The notes beneath the pieces were generated by a model. That model saw nothing but the letters and a program-made list of their open reading frames with translations. It was not told the origin of the DNA and did not search any database. Below are positions 56,231 to 64,000 of a stretch of DNA of 64,000 nt, piece after piece. The DNA comes from Azospirillum sp. B21 (GTDB lineage: Bacteria > Pseudomonadota > Alphaproteobacteria > Azospirillales > Azospirillaceae). Position 1 is the first letter of the stretch. Every line of letters starts with the position of its first letter. The stretch lies in assembly GCF_008364825.1 (NCBI RefSeq), contig NZ_VTTO01000010.1, forward strand, positions 124,001-188,000, read 5' to 3'. A program made the translations under genes and the position numbers.

Positions 56231-57642
56231 GCGACCCGCAGGCCCGGAACATGCTGACGCTGGATGCCATCCGGACCTGCCTGGAGGGGGTGATCCCCGC
56301 CACCATCGCCACGGTGGCGCCGGACGGCACGCCCAACGTCTCGCAGCTGTCGCAGGTCCATTACGTCGACCCCGGCCACATCGCCCTATCCTATCAGTTC
56401 TTCAACAAGACGCGGTCCAACATCCTGGACTGCCGGGACGCCCTTCTGGAAGTCATCGACCCGTCGACGGGGGCGCAGTACCGGCTGCGGCTGGACTATC
56501 TGCGGACCGAGACCGACGGGCCGCTGTTCGAGAGCATGAAGGCCAAGCTGTCGGGCATCGCCTCGCATGTCGGGATGGCGGAAGTGTTCCGGCTGCGCGG
56601 CGCCGACCTGTTTCGGGTGACCGAGATCGAGGCGGTTCCCGGCGGCCGTCCCCTGCCCGCACGCATGCGCCCGCGCAGCCTGCTGTCGGCCGTCCGGCGC
56701 GCCTGCGAAGGCTTGCGCGGCTGCGCCGACCTGTCCGACCTGCTCGACCGCGCCATCGTGGCCCTGCGCGACCTGTTCGGGGTGGAGCATGCGCTGATCC
56801 TGCTGCCGGATGCCGCCAGCGGGCGGCTGTTCACCGTCGCGGCGCTGGGTTACGAGGCGAGCGGGGAGGCGGGCGGCCGGGGCAGCGGCATCGGCTGGGA
56901 GGTGGCGCCCGGCGACGGGGTAATCGGCGTGGCGGCGCGCGAACGGGTGCCGATCCGCATCACCCACATGACCACCGACGTCGCCTACAGCATGGCGATG
57001 CGGCAGGGTACGACGGCGGGGCCGTTGCGCGAAATCCCCTTCCCCGGCCTGGAGCGGCCGCACAGCCAGTTGGCGGTGCCGATCCTGGCGCATGAGGCCG
57101 GGGACGGCTGCGGCAAGCTGGCCGGGGTGCTGGCCGGGGTGCTGTTCGTGGAGAGCGCACAGGAGATGCGCTTCACCTACGACGACGAGGATGCGCTGGC
57201 GACTCTTGCCGCACAGTTGGGCGCGCTGATGCGCAGCCTGCCGATGGTTCCGGTCCCCACGACGGAAGCGGAGGCGGAGGATACGCCGGCCGAAACCACG
57301 GCGCCGCCGGCCGGCGGACAACCGATCACCGTGCGCCATTACGCCACCGACGACAGCGTCTTCCTCGACCACGATTATCTGATCAAGGGCGTGGCCGGGG
57401 CGATCCTGTGGAAGCTGGTGCGCGACCACACAACGCTGGGGCGCACCGATTTCACCAACCGCGAACTGCGGCTGGCGCCGGACATCCCGCTGCCGGATTT
57501 CGCCGAGAATCTGGAAGCGCGGCTGATACTTCTGCAGCGCCGGCTGGACGACCGGCGCGGGCCATTGCGGATCGAGAAGACCGGGCGCGGGCGGTTCCGG
57601 CTTCTGGTGCAGACCCCGCTGCGGCTGGAGGAGATGCAGTGA
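56227..57642 (+). CDS. Split-barrel + GAF fusion with C-terminal winged-helix-like domain
   Basis: A 471-residue three-part protein. Residues 1-135 are a PNPOx-like flavin split barrel (PATIATVAPDGTPNVSQLSQ is the diagnostic start). Residues about 150-335 are a GAF sensor (CEGLRGCADLSDLLDRAIVA then LRDLFGVEHALILLPDAASG, and QLAVPILAHEAGDGCG), preceded by a short linker. Residues 360-470 form a C-terminal domain with FLDHDYLIKGVAGAILWKLV and LLQRRLDDRRGPLRIEKTGRGR, which looks like a winged helix/OmpR-type C-domain. A flavin- or ligand-sensing regulator is suggested. It starts by ATGA overlap with the previous gene. Confidence 0.8.
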   Translation: MSDPQARNMLTLDAIRTCLEGVIPATIATVAPDGTPNVSQLSQVHYVDPGHIALSYQFFNKTRSNILDCRDALLEVIDPSTGAQYRLRLDYLRTETDGPLFESMKAKLSGIASHVGMAEVFRLRGADLFRVTEIEAVPGGRPLPARMRPRSLLSAVRRACEGLRGCADLSDLLDRAIVALRDLFGVEHALILLPDAASGRLFTVAALGYEASGEAGGRGSGIGWEVAPGDGVIGVAARERVPIRITHMTTDVAYSMAMRQGTTAGPLREIPFPGLERPHSQLAVPILAHEAGDGCGKLAGVLAGVLFVESAQEMRFTYDDEDALATLAAQLGALMRSLPMVPVPTTEAEAEDTPAETTAPPAGGQPITVRHYATDDSVFLDHDYLIKGVAGAILWKLVRDHTTLGRTDFTNRELRLAPDIPLPDFAENLEARLILLQRRLDDRRGPLRIEKTGRGRFRLLVQTPLRLEEMQ

Positions 57643-57663
57643 GGAGGCGTGGGATGGCAGCGG

Positions 57664-58650
57664 TTACGGGACAGGTGACACGCCCGCCAATTCCCGCGCC
57701 GGGGCGGTGGCGAGCGCCGTTTGCAGATACTCTAGGAAAGCACGTTCGGCGCGGTTCAGCTTGGCCTGTTCGTTCCAGATCAGGTGGACGTTGACCGGCG
57801 CAATCCCCTCATAGGGCGGCAGTTCCCACAGCATGCCGTCGTCCACGTCGCGGGCGGCGATGTGTTCCGGCAGGGGGCCGATACCGAGGCCGCAGAGGAT
57901 CATGCGGCGCACCTCCTCCAGATTGGCGGAGGACGCGACGACGCGGCCGGCGAAGCCTTCCCGCGCGCGGAACAGCGTCAGCGGCGACAGGGCGCCGTCG
58001 ATCTGGTCGGAGGTGAAGGAGACGAAATTCTCGTGACGCAACTCGGCGATGTCGATGTCGCGCTGCCCGAACAGGCGGCACTCGGAGCCGCAATAGAGGC
58101 GGTAGGTCTGGCGCAGGAACACTTGGGCGGACAATCCGGGAATCGGTTCGCGCAACAGGCAGATCGCCATCGCGCCGACCCGCTGCTGCAAGGCGATGTG
58201 GGCGTCGGCCGAGGCCATCACGTCGATGCGGAAGGTCACCTGCGGATACATCCGGTGGAATTCCCGCAGCGAGCGGTCGAGCAGCGGCGTCTGGATGCGG
58301 CTGGTCATCAGGATGTGGACATGGCCGCTGATCTCGTCCTTGGCGTCGCGCACCAGGGCTCCCAGGCGGGACACGGTGGCGTGGATCGCCACCGCCTCGT
58401 CATAGACCTGCTCGCCGGCGGCGGTGACGGCGAAGCGGCCGGGACTGCGGTCGATCAGGGTGCGGCCGAGCTGCTCCTCCAGCCGCTTCAGCGCGAGGCT
58501 GACCGCGGGCTGCGTCAAAAACAGGCGGACGGAAGCCTTGGTGATGCTCCCCTCCTGCACGATCACCATGAAGGTGCGCAGCAGATTCCAGTCCATCTGC
58601 TGCCCAAGACGGGCCAAAGCCTGCCGTTCCGCCTCGTTTTCGTTCGCCAC
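57664..58650 (-). CDS. LysR-family transcription regulator
   Basis: A 328-residue LysR regulator. The HTH at about 17-75 reads MDWNLLRTFMVIVQEGSITK then ASVRLFLTQPAVSLALKRLE; the effector domain follows at about 105-310. GTG 58650 follows GAGG by five bases; ATG 58596 (MDWNLLRTF) is a shorter alternative. It is divergent from the M20 hydrolase gene, which it probably regulates, as is usual for LysR proteins. Confidence 0.92.
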   Translation of the reverse strand: MANENEAERQALARLGQQMDWNLLRTFMVIVQEGSITKASVRLFLTQPAVSLALKRLEEQLGRTLIDRSPGRFAVTAAGEQVYDEAVAIHATVSRLGALVRDAKDEISGHVHILMTSRIQTPLLDRSLREFHRMYPQVTFRIDVMASADAHIALQQRVGAMAICLLREPIPGLSAQVFLRQTYRLYCGSECRLFGQRDIDIAELRHENFVSFTSDQIDGALSPLTLFRAREGFAGRVVASSANLEEVRRMILCGLGIGPLPEHIAARDVDDGMLWELPPYEGIAPVNVHLIWNEQAKLNRAERAFLEYLQTALATAPARELAGVSPVP

Positions 58651-58957
58651 TCGCCCCTCGTCTTTTCTGCCCGAATTCCGGTGCTTGTGTTCGATCGCCC
58701 AAATTCTACGCATATGATTGCCCGCTGAGCAACTGCAGCATAAATCAAACTCATGGTCGAAATGAAAAATGCTTATTTGCCACGTCGCATTCGTCATCGC
58801 CTAATCGACACATGGCGGTCTTCAAACATCGCCAAGCCGGACAAGCATAGCGTCGCATTATAGCGGCCATATCCATTTGGGATAGGTCGCGCCGCAGCCG
58901 CTTTGTCTTTTTTCAACCGACCGCGCAATCCTGCCGCAGCGGCGAAGAGGATTCGGA
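58651..58957. other. Divergent promoter region between LysR and M20 genes
   Basis: About 307 bases, AT-rich in the middle. A weak inverted pair AATGC...GCATT lies at 58768-58791. No gene is supported; it should carry both promoters and the LysR binding site. Confidence 0.5.
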
Positions 58958-60280
58958 ATGACACGAGAAACGGCAGACCGTCTCGACCATGCGTTGCCGG
59001 ACCCCAGCCTGCGCGCCGCCATCCTGGACGCTGCCGATGCGGCCCAGGACGAGTGCGTGGCCCTGCTGTCGGACCTCGTGCGCCAACCGTCGCTGCTGGG
59101 CGACGAATCCTCAGCGCAGGCGCTGATGGCCGACCGGTTCGCCGCGCTGGGGCTGGAGGTCGACCGCTTCGACGTGGACGAGGAGGCGATCTCCCGCATG
59201 CCGGGCTTTTCGCCGCCGGTTCGTCCCGGCGCCTATGCCGGGCGCGAGAATATCGTCGGCGTCCATCGACCGCGCGAGGCGAAAGGCCGCTCGCTGATCC
59301 TGAACGGCCACATCGACGTGGTGCCCGCCGGCCCGGCGGAGCTGTGGACCACGCCGCCCTTCGAGCCTCGCATCGCCGACGGGCGGCTCTACGGCCGCGG
59401 CGCCGGCGACATGAAGGCTGGCATCGCCGCCTACACCGCTGCCTTCGACGCTTTGCGCAAGCTGGGTTACCGGCCGGCCGCCCCCGTCTATCTGCAGTCG
59501 GTGATCGAGGAGGAATGCACCGGCAACGGCGCGCTCGCCTGCCTGCACCGCGGCTACCGCGCCGACGCCGCGGTGATTCCGGAGCCGTTCAACCACTCCA
59601 TCTCCGTCGCCCAGGTCGGCGTGATGTGGCTGCGGCTGGTGCTGACCGGCACGCCGGCCCATGTGCTCGACACCTCGGCGGGCGTGAACGCCATCGAGGC
59701 GGCCTATGCGCTGGCGGCGCATCTGAAGGCGCTGGAAGTGCGCTGGAACGAGCCCGCCTGCCGCCATCCGGCCTTCTGCGGCCATGCCCATCCCGTCAAC
59801 ATCAATCTCGGCCGGATCGAGGGCGGCGAGTGGCCGTCGTCAGTCCCGACGCGCTGCGCGCTCGACCTCCGGCTCGGCTTCTTCCCCGGGCAGGAGCCGG
59901 AGGCGGTCCGCGCCGAGGTGACCCGGGCGGTGGAGCAGGCGCGCTCCGCCGACCCGGCTCTTTCCAACGTGGGGATCGAGCTGCAGTGGAACGGCTTCCA
60001 GGCCGCCGGCTGCGAGATCGACCCGGCCCACCCGCTGGTGACCATGCTGGCCGACAGCCATCGCGCCGTGCGCGGCGGCGACCCGGAGCTGGTGGCGCTG
60101 ACCTGCACCACCGACGCCCGCTTCTTCCAGCTCTACGGCGACACGCCCGCCACCTGCTACGGCCCCGAGGCGACGCGCATCCACGGCATCGACGAATCGG
60201 TGTCGCTGGACAGCCTGCGCGACGTGACCCGCGTGCTGGCGCTGTTCATCGCCGGCTGGTGCGGCCTGGAACCCCTCTGA
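58958..60280 (+). CDS. M20-family amidohydrolase (ArgE/DapE-like)
   Basis: A 440-residue metallopeptidase-type deacylase. Metal and catalytic residues: H118 and D120 in LILNGHIDVVPAG, D151 in GRGAGDMKAG, E184 and E185 in QSVIEEECTGNGA, and a later His near the C-terminus. A dimerisation domain interrupts at about 210-330. It hydrolyses an N-acyl amino acid or small amide; the substrate is unknown. It starts a run of four co-directional genes with an aldolase and a peptide-type ABC transporter. Confidence 0.92.
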   Translation: MTRETADRLDHALPDPSLRAAILDAADAAQDECVALLSDLVRQPSLLGDESSAQALMADRFAALGLEVDRFDVDEEAISRMPGFSPPVRPGAYAGRENIVGVHRPREAKGRSLILNGHIDVVPAGPAELWTTPPFEPRIADGRLYGRGAGDMKAGIAAYTAAFDALRKLGYRPAAPVYLQSVIEEECTGNGALACLHRGYRADAAVIPEPFNHSISVAQVGVMWLRLVLTGTPAHVLDTSAGVNAIEAAYALAAHLKALEVRWNEPACRHPAFCGHAHPVNINLGRIEGGEWPSSVPTRCALDLRLGFFPGQEPEAVRAEVTRAVEQARSADPALSNVGIELQWNGFQAAGCEIDPAHPLVTMLADSHRAVRGGDPELVALTCTTDARFFQLYGDTPATCYGPEATRIHGIDESVSLDSLRDVTRVLALFIAGWCGLEPL

Positions 60281-60308
60281 CCCCTTCCTTCCCGACGAGA
60301 CCCGCCCG

Positions 60309-61100
60309 ATGATCGCCGAGACGCTGACCGCCAACGCCGCACACGCCCCGCGCGCCACCCGCGACTGCTCCGACGTGGAGTGGAAGGTGCGCACCGATCT
60401 GGCCGCCGCCTACAAGCTGTTCGACCGGCTGGGCATGACCGACCTGATCTACACCCATATGTCGGCGCGGATTCCCGACACGCCCGACCATTTCCTCATC
60501 AACCCCTACGGCCTGATGTTCCACGAGGTGACGCCCGACAATCTCGTGAAGGTCGACATCGACGGCAATCTGGTGGACGGGCGCGAGGGTGACGCCATCA
60601 ACCCCGCCGGCTTCACCATCCACAGCGCCGTCCACCACGCCCGCCCCGACGTCGGCGCCGTCATCCACCTGCACACCGACGCCGGCATGGCGGTCAGCGC
60701 CCAGGCCGACGGGCTGCTGCCGATCACCCAGCATTCGCTGCGCTGGTACAACCGCATCGCCTACCACACCTACGAAGGCATCGCGCTCGATCTGGCGGAG
60801 CGGGAGCGGCTGGTCGCCGATCTCGGCACCCACCACAGCATGATCCTGCGCAACCACGGACTGCTGACCGCCGGCCAGGACGTCGCCGAGGCAGCGGTGC
60901 TGATGTACTACCTGGAGCAGGCCTGCAAGCAGCAGATCATGGCAATGTCCGGCGGCCGTCCACTGATCTACCCCTCGCCTGAGGTGTGCGAGCACACGGC
61001 GCAGCAGTATGAACGTGCCTATCCGAAGGCCGGCGTCCTGGAATGGGACGCGATGCTGCGCTGGCTGGACGGCACGTCCGGGCCGGTGGGGCCGCGGTGA
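60309..61100 (+). CDS. Class II aldolase/adducin-family protein
   Basis: A 263-residue protein of the class II aldolase/adducin fold. Zinc ligands H120 and H122 lie in AVIHLHTDAGMAVSAQADG, with a third His later in ILRNHGLLTAG. The N-terminal SARIPDTPDHFLINPYGLMF is typical. Some members are true aldolases (L-fuculose-phosphate type), others decarboxylases or unknown. It starts 28 bases after the M20 gene, which argues for joint use in one pathway. Confidence 0.9.
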   Translation: MIAETLTANAAHAPRATRDCSDVEWKVRTDLAAAYKLFDRLGMTDLIYTHMSARIPDTPDHFLINPYGLMFHEVTPDNLVKVDIDGNLVDGREGDAINPAGFTIHSAVHHARPDVGAVIHLHTDAGMAVSAQADGLLPITQHSLRWYNRIAYHTYEGIALDLAERERLVADLGTHHSMILRNHGLLTAGQDVAEAAVLMYYLEQACKQQIMAMSGGRPLIYPSPEVCEHTAQQYERAYPKAGVLEWDAMLRWLDGTSGPVGPR

Positions 61101-61111
61101 GGATAGTCGTC

Positions 61112-61221
61112 ATGCCCCCTCCCTAACCCTCCCCCGCTGGGCGGGGGAGGGGACAAGCGCTGGTCCGGGAGAGTGGCGGCAGTCCCTCCCCCGCCCAGCG
61201 GGGGAGGTTAGGTGGGGGCAT
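61112..61221. repeat. Palindromic intergenic element, type A, copy 3
   Basis: Arms ATGCCCCCTCCCTAACCCTC... and ...GAGGTTAGGTGGGGGCAT with nested GCTGGGC/GCCCAGC palindromes; the spacer contains CAAGCGCTGGTCCGGGAGAG and GGCGGCAGTCCC. It lies between the aldolase stop and the binding-protein start, on the same strand. Confidence 0.9.
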
Positions 61222-61306
61222 TCGAAGCCCACGCCTTCCCAACAAAAAACCCCGACACGACAGGGTCGCTGACACCACCGACAACTTCTGGAGACGAGGA
61301 CACCCG

Positions 61307-62974
61307 ATGACCAGACGCCTTTCCGGTATCCCCGCCAGCTTCCGCCGCAGTTTTAACGGCGGTTTCACCCGCGGGTTCCACCGCGCCGCCGCCGCCGGTC
61401 TGCTGGCCGCCGTGCTCGCCGTTCCCGGCACCGCGGCGCTGGTCGCCGCCCCGGCCATGGCCCAGGAAACGCCGGTCCGCGGCGGTGTCCTCAACTCCAT
61501 CGTGCAGCCGGAGCCGCCGACGCTGATGCTGGGCCTGAACCAGCAGGGGCCGACCCAGACGGTCGCCGGCAAGATCTACCAGGGCTTGCTGACCTACGAT
61601 CAGAAGCTGAACCCGATGCCGTCGCTGGCCGAGAGCTGGACGGTGTCGCCGGACGGGCTGACCTACACCTTCAAGCTGTTCCAGAACGTCAAGTGGCATG
61701 ACGGCAAGCCCTTCACCGCGAAGGATGTCGTCTTCTCCACCTCCAAGTTCCTGATGGAGGTCCACCCGCGCGCCCGCGCCGTCTTCAGCCGCTGCGAGTC
61801 GATCACCGCGGTGGACGATTACACCGTCGAGTTCAAGCTGAAGGAAGCCTTCCCGGCCTTCATCCAGGCGTTCGAGGTGTCCTCCGCCCCGATGGTGCCG
61901 GCCCATCTCTATGAGGGTACGGAGTTCCGCGCCAACCCGGCCAACGCCACGCCGATCGGCACCGGTCCCTTCAAGCTGAAGGAATGGGTCAAGGGCAGCT
62001 ACATCCAGCTCGTCCGCAACGAAGACTATTACAAAAAGGACCTGCCCTACCTCGACGGCATCACCTTCCGCGTGATCCCGGACGCCGCCAGCCGCTCGCT
62101 GGCGCTGGAGAGCGGACAGGTGCAGCAGACCCAGTACAGCGATCTGGAGCCCTTCGAGGTTCCGCGCATGAAGGCGCTGCCCAACCTGACCATGACCACC
62201 GCCGGCTACGAATTCGTGGCTCCGCTGTCCTGGCTGGAGATCAACCACCGCGTCAAGCCGCTGGACGACAAGCGCTTCCGCAAGGCCATCGCCTACGCCA
62301 TCGACCGCAAGTTCATCCGCGACAAGATCTGGTTCGGGCTGGGACGGGTGCCGACCGGTCCGGTCAACTCGGTGGTCAAGTTCTACGACCCGAAGGTCAC
62401 CACCTACGAGCCCGATCTCGCCAAGGCCAAGGCCCTGCTGGACGAGATGGGTCTGAAGCCCGACGGCAAGGGCGTGCGCGCCACCGTCAAGATCATGCCG
62501 ATGCCCTATGGCGAGACCTGGACCCGCCTGGGCGAGTACCTGAAACAGTCGCTGTCCAAGGTCGGCATCGCCGTCGTGCTGGAAAGCACCGACGCCGCCG
62601 GCTGGAACCAGCGCGTCGCCAACTGGGATTACGAGATCACCACGAATTTCGTCTACCAGTACGGCGACCCGGCGCTGGGCGTGGCCCGCACCTACATCTC
62701 GTCCAACATCCGCAAGGGCGTGATGTTCTCCAACACCATGGGCTATTCCAACCCGAAGGTGGACGAACTGTTCGCCAAGGCGTCGCAGGAGAACGACCCG
62801 GCCAAGCGCCAGGAGCAGTACAGCGAGGTGCAGCGCATCCTGGCCGACGAGCTGCCGGTCGTGTGGCTGCTGGAGATGGAGTTCCCGACCTTCCTCGACA
62901 AGCGGGTCAAGAACGCCAACAAGACCGCCATCGGCGTGAACGAGACGTACGAAGACGTCTGGCTGGCGAAGTGA
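61307..62974 (+). CDS. Peptide-type ABC transporter substrate-binding protein
   Basis: A 555-residue SBP_bac_5 (DppA/OppA) protein with a long basic leader and hydrophobic signal (about 25-52, cut near PAMA). Family motifs: YQGLLTYDQKLNPMPSLAES, WTVSPDGLTYTFKLFQNVKW then HDGKPFTAKDVV and FRKAIAYAIDRKFI. It binds a peptide or a similar amino-acid derivative in the periplasm. GGAC/GAGG signals precede the ATG. It is followed, across a palindromic element, by its permease gene. Confidence 0.95.
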   Translation: MTRRLSGIPASFRRSFNGGFTRGFHRAAAAGLLAAVLAVPGTAALVAAPAMAQETPVRGGVLNSIVQPEPPTLMLGLNQQGPTQTVAGKIYQGLLTYDQKLNPMPSLAESWTVSPDGLTYTFKLFQNVKWHDGKPFTAKDVVFSTSKFLMEVHPRARAVFSRCESITAVDDYTVEFKLKEAFPAFIQAFEVSSAPMVPAHLYEGTEFRANPANATPIGTGPFKLKEWVKGSYIQLVRNEDYYKKDLPYLDGITFRVIPDAASRSLALESGQVQQTQYSDLEPFEVPRMKALPNLTMTTAGYEFVAPLSWLEINHRVKPLDDKRFRKAIAYAIDRKFIRDKIWFGLGRVPTGPVNSVVKFYDPKVTTYEPDLAKAKALLDEMGLKPDGKGVRATVKIMPMPYGETWTRLGEYLKQSLSKVGIAVVLESTDAAGWNQRVANWDYEITTNFVYQYGDPALGVARTYISSNIRKGVMFSNTMGYSNPKVDELFAKASQENDPAKRQEQYSEVQRILADELPVVWLLEMEFPTFLDKRVKNANKTAIGVNETYEDVWLAK

Positions 62975-62985
62975 GTTGACGACGC

Positions 62986-63112
62986 GGCCCCCTCCCTAAC
63001 CCTCCCCCTCTTCGAGGGAGAGGGGACTGCCGCCGCTCCGCAAATCTCCCCTCTCTCACCGCAGGTGGGGGAGGGAGGGACCCGCTCGCAAGAGCGGGAG
63101 GGAGGGGGCACC
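62986..63112. repeat. Palindromic intergenic element, type B, copy 3
   Basis: Arms GGCCCCCTCCCTAACCC... and ...GGAGGGAGGGGGC with inner GGGGACTGCCGCCGCTCCGC; an extra short palindrome CCCGCTCGCAAGAGCGGG lies near 63080-63097. It is inside the ABC operon between binding protein and permease. Confidence 0.85.
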
Positions 63113-63134
63113 CTCCGCAAGTAGGAACCTGCCC

Positions 63135-64000
63135 ATGCTGGGATTCGCCCAAATCTTCGCGAGCCGCCTCGTCAAGGCCGCCGTGATCCTGATCGCCATC
63201 GTGGTGATGAACTTCTTCCTCGTCCATGCCGCCCCCGGCGACCCGGCCATGGTGATGGCGGGCGAGGCCGGGGCCGCCGACGAGAAGTTCGTCGCGCAGC
63301 TGCGCGAGCAGTTCGGGCTCGACCGCCCGATCCTCGAACAGCTCGGCACCTATGTCGGCAAGGTCGTGCAGGGCGATCTCGGCTTCTCATACCGGCAGCA
63401 GCGCCCCGTCTGGGACATCCTGGCGGAACGGCTGCCGGCCACCCTGGTGCTGACGCTGACCGCCTTCCTGCTGGCGCTGGCCCTGGGCGTTGCGCTGGGC
63501 ACGCTGGCCGCCGTGACGGTCGGCACCTGGGCCGACAGCGCCATCACCGTCGTGGCCCTGCTGGCCTACGCCACGCCGATCTACTGGATCGGGCTGATGC
63601 TGAGCCTGCTGTTCTCGATCCAGCTGGGATGGCTGCCCGCCTTCGGTTACGAGACGGTCGGGGCCGGGTACACCGGGCTGGCCCATGTCGCCGACGTGGG
63701 CAAGCACCTGATCCTGCCGGTCATCACGCTGGCGCTGTTCTACATGGCGAGCTACGCGCGCCTCACCCGCGCCTCGATGCTGGAGGTGCGCGGCCTCGAT
63801 TTCATCAAGACCGCCAAGGCCAAGGGGCTGTCGCAAGGGCGGATCGTCACCCGCCATGTGCTGCGCAACGCCATCCTGCCGGTCATCACGGTGGCGGGCA
63901 TCCAGGCCGGGCAACTGGTCGGCGGCTCCATCCTGATCGAGACCGTGTTCGCCTGGCCCGGCATCGGCCGGCTGGCCTTCGAGGCGGTGCTGCAGCGCGA
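63135..64000 (+). CDS. Peptide-type ABC transporter permease (DppB-like), 3' end outside the window
   Basis: The first 288 residues of a permease, still open at the window edge. The start MLGFAQIFASRLVKA has AGGA eight bases upstream. It shows the DppB/OppB N-terminal helix (VILIAIVVMNFFLVHAAPGDP), the loop EKFVAQLREQFGLDRPILEQ, and the EAA region ASMLEVRGLDFIKTAKAKGL followed by HVLRNAILPVI. It should be followed by a DppC-like permease and ATPase genes. It forms a transporter with the preceding binding protein. Confidence 0.93.
   Translation, partial: MLGFAQIFASRLVKAAVILIAIVVMNFFLVHAAPGDPAMVMAGEAGAADEKFVAQLREQFGLDRPILEQLGTYVGKVVQGDLGFSYRQQRPVWDILAERLPATLVLTLTAFLLALALGVALGTLAAVTVGTWADSAITVVALLAYATPIYWIGLMLSLLFSIQLGWLPAFGYETVGAGYTGLAHVADVGKHLILPVITLALFYMASYARLTRASMLEVRGLDFIKTAKAKGLSQGRIVTRHVLRNAILPVITVAGIQAGQLVGGSILIETVFAWPGIGRLAFEAVLQR

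Overview
This 64 kb window is a GC-rich, densely coded stretch of bacterial chromosome. The mutY / DUF721 (DciA-like) / DsbA-like / smc neighbourhood, the abundance of ABC/TRAP transporters, the GTG and TTG starts and the family of GC-rich intergenic palindromes point to an alphaproteobacterium, most likely Azospirillum or a close Rhodospirillales relative. That placement is inference from content, not from a search. No tRNA, rRNA, CRISPR array, insertion sequence or prophage was recognised.

Layout. (1) 1-9.7 kb: the 3' part of an unknown gene, then smc, a DsbA-family thioredoxin and a DUF721 protein on the minus strand. Divergent from these is mutY, followed by a secreted von Willebrand-like DUF1194 protein, a DAO-type FAD oxidoreductase and a lipoprotein. 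(2) 9.7-12.2 kb: an OmpW porin, a CBS-domain protein and a convergent NarL/FixJ response regulator. (3) 12.2-18.1 kb: a four-gene beta-oxidation operon led by its own MerR regulator (MerR, thiolase, hydroxyacyl-CoA dehydrogenase/enoyl-CoA hydratase, acyl-CoA dehydrogenase), with a readable promoter/operator. (4) 18.4-30 kb: a small membrane protein, a large alpha-2-macroglobulin-like protein, an aminotransferase, two small unknowns, an SLC13-type permease with RCK_C-like domains and an AsmA-family protein. (5) 30.2-33 kb: three consecutive genes of unknown function. (6) 33-43.7 kb: polyamine/GABA utilisation: an EamA transporter, a CaiB/BaiF CoA-transferase, gabT, gabD, a divergent XRE-cupin regulator and a potABCD-like ABC transporter. 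(7) 44-51 kb: a TRAP solute-binding protein, a membrane diguanylate cyclase, a zinc metallopeptidase and a glycogen-debranching enzyme. (8) 51-57.6 kb: divergent oxyR/katA, an unknown gene, an SLT-SPOR lipoprotein, and a flavin split-barrel pair of which the second is fused to a GAF domain. (9) 57.6-64 kb: LysR, an M20 hydrolase, a class II aldolase and a peptide-type ABC transporter that runs off the right edge.

Two themes join the genes. The first is catabolism of small nitrogenous and carbon compounds: pot-like import, then GabT/GabD to succinate; fatty-acid beta-oxidation; and the M20/aldolase/peptide-ABC cluster. The second is a family of at least ten 100-180 bp palindromic intergenic elements. 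Two of these sit exactly between a substrate-binding-protein gene and its permease gene in unrelated ABC operons, the position of the REP element in E. coli malE-malF. Two others share a conserved inner core in opposite orientations and look like copies of one discrete repeat. The best candidates for undescribed biology are the palindromic elements, the three-gene unknown cluster at 30.2-33.0 kb, the split-barrel/GAF pair at 55.7-57.6 kb and a hairpin-rich intergenic region at 45.2-45.6 kb.
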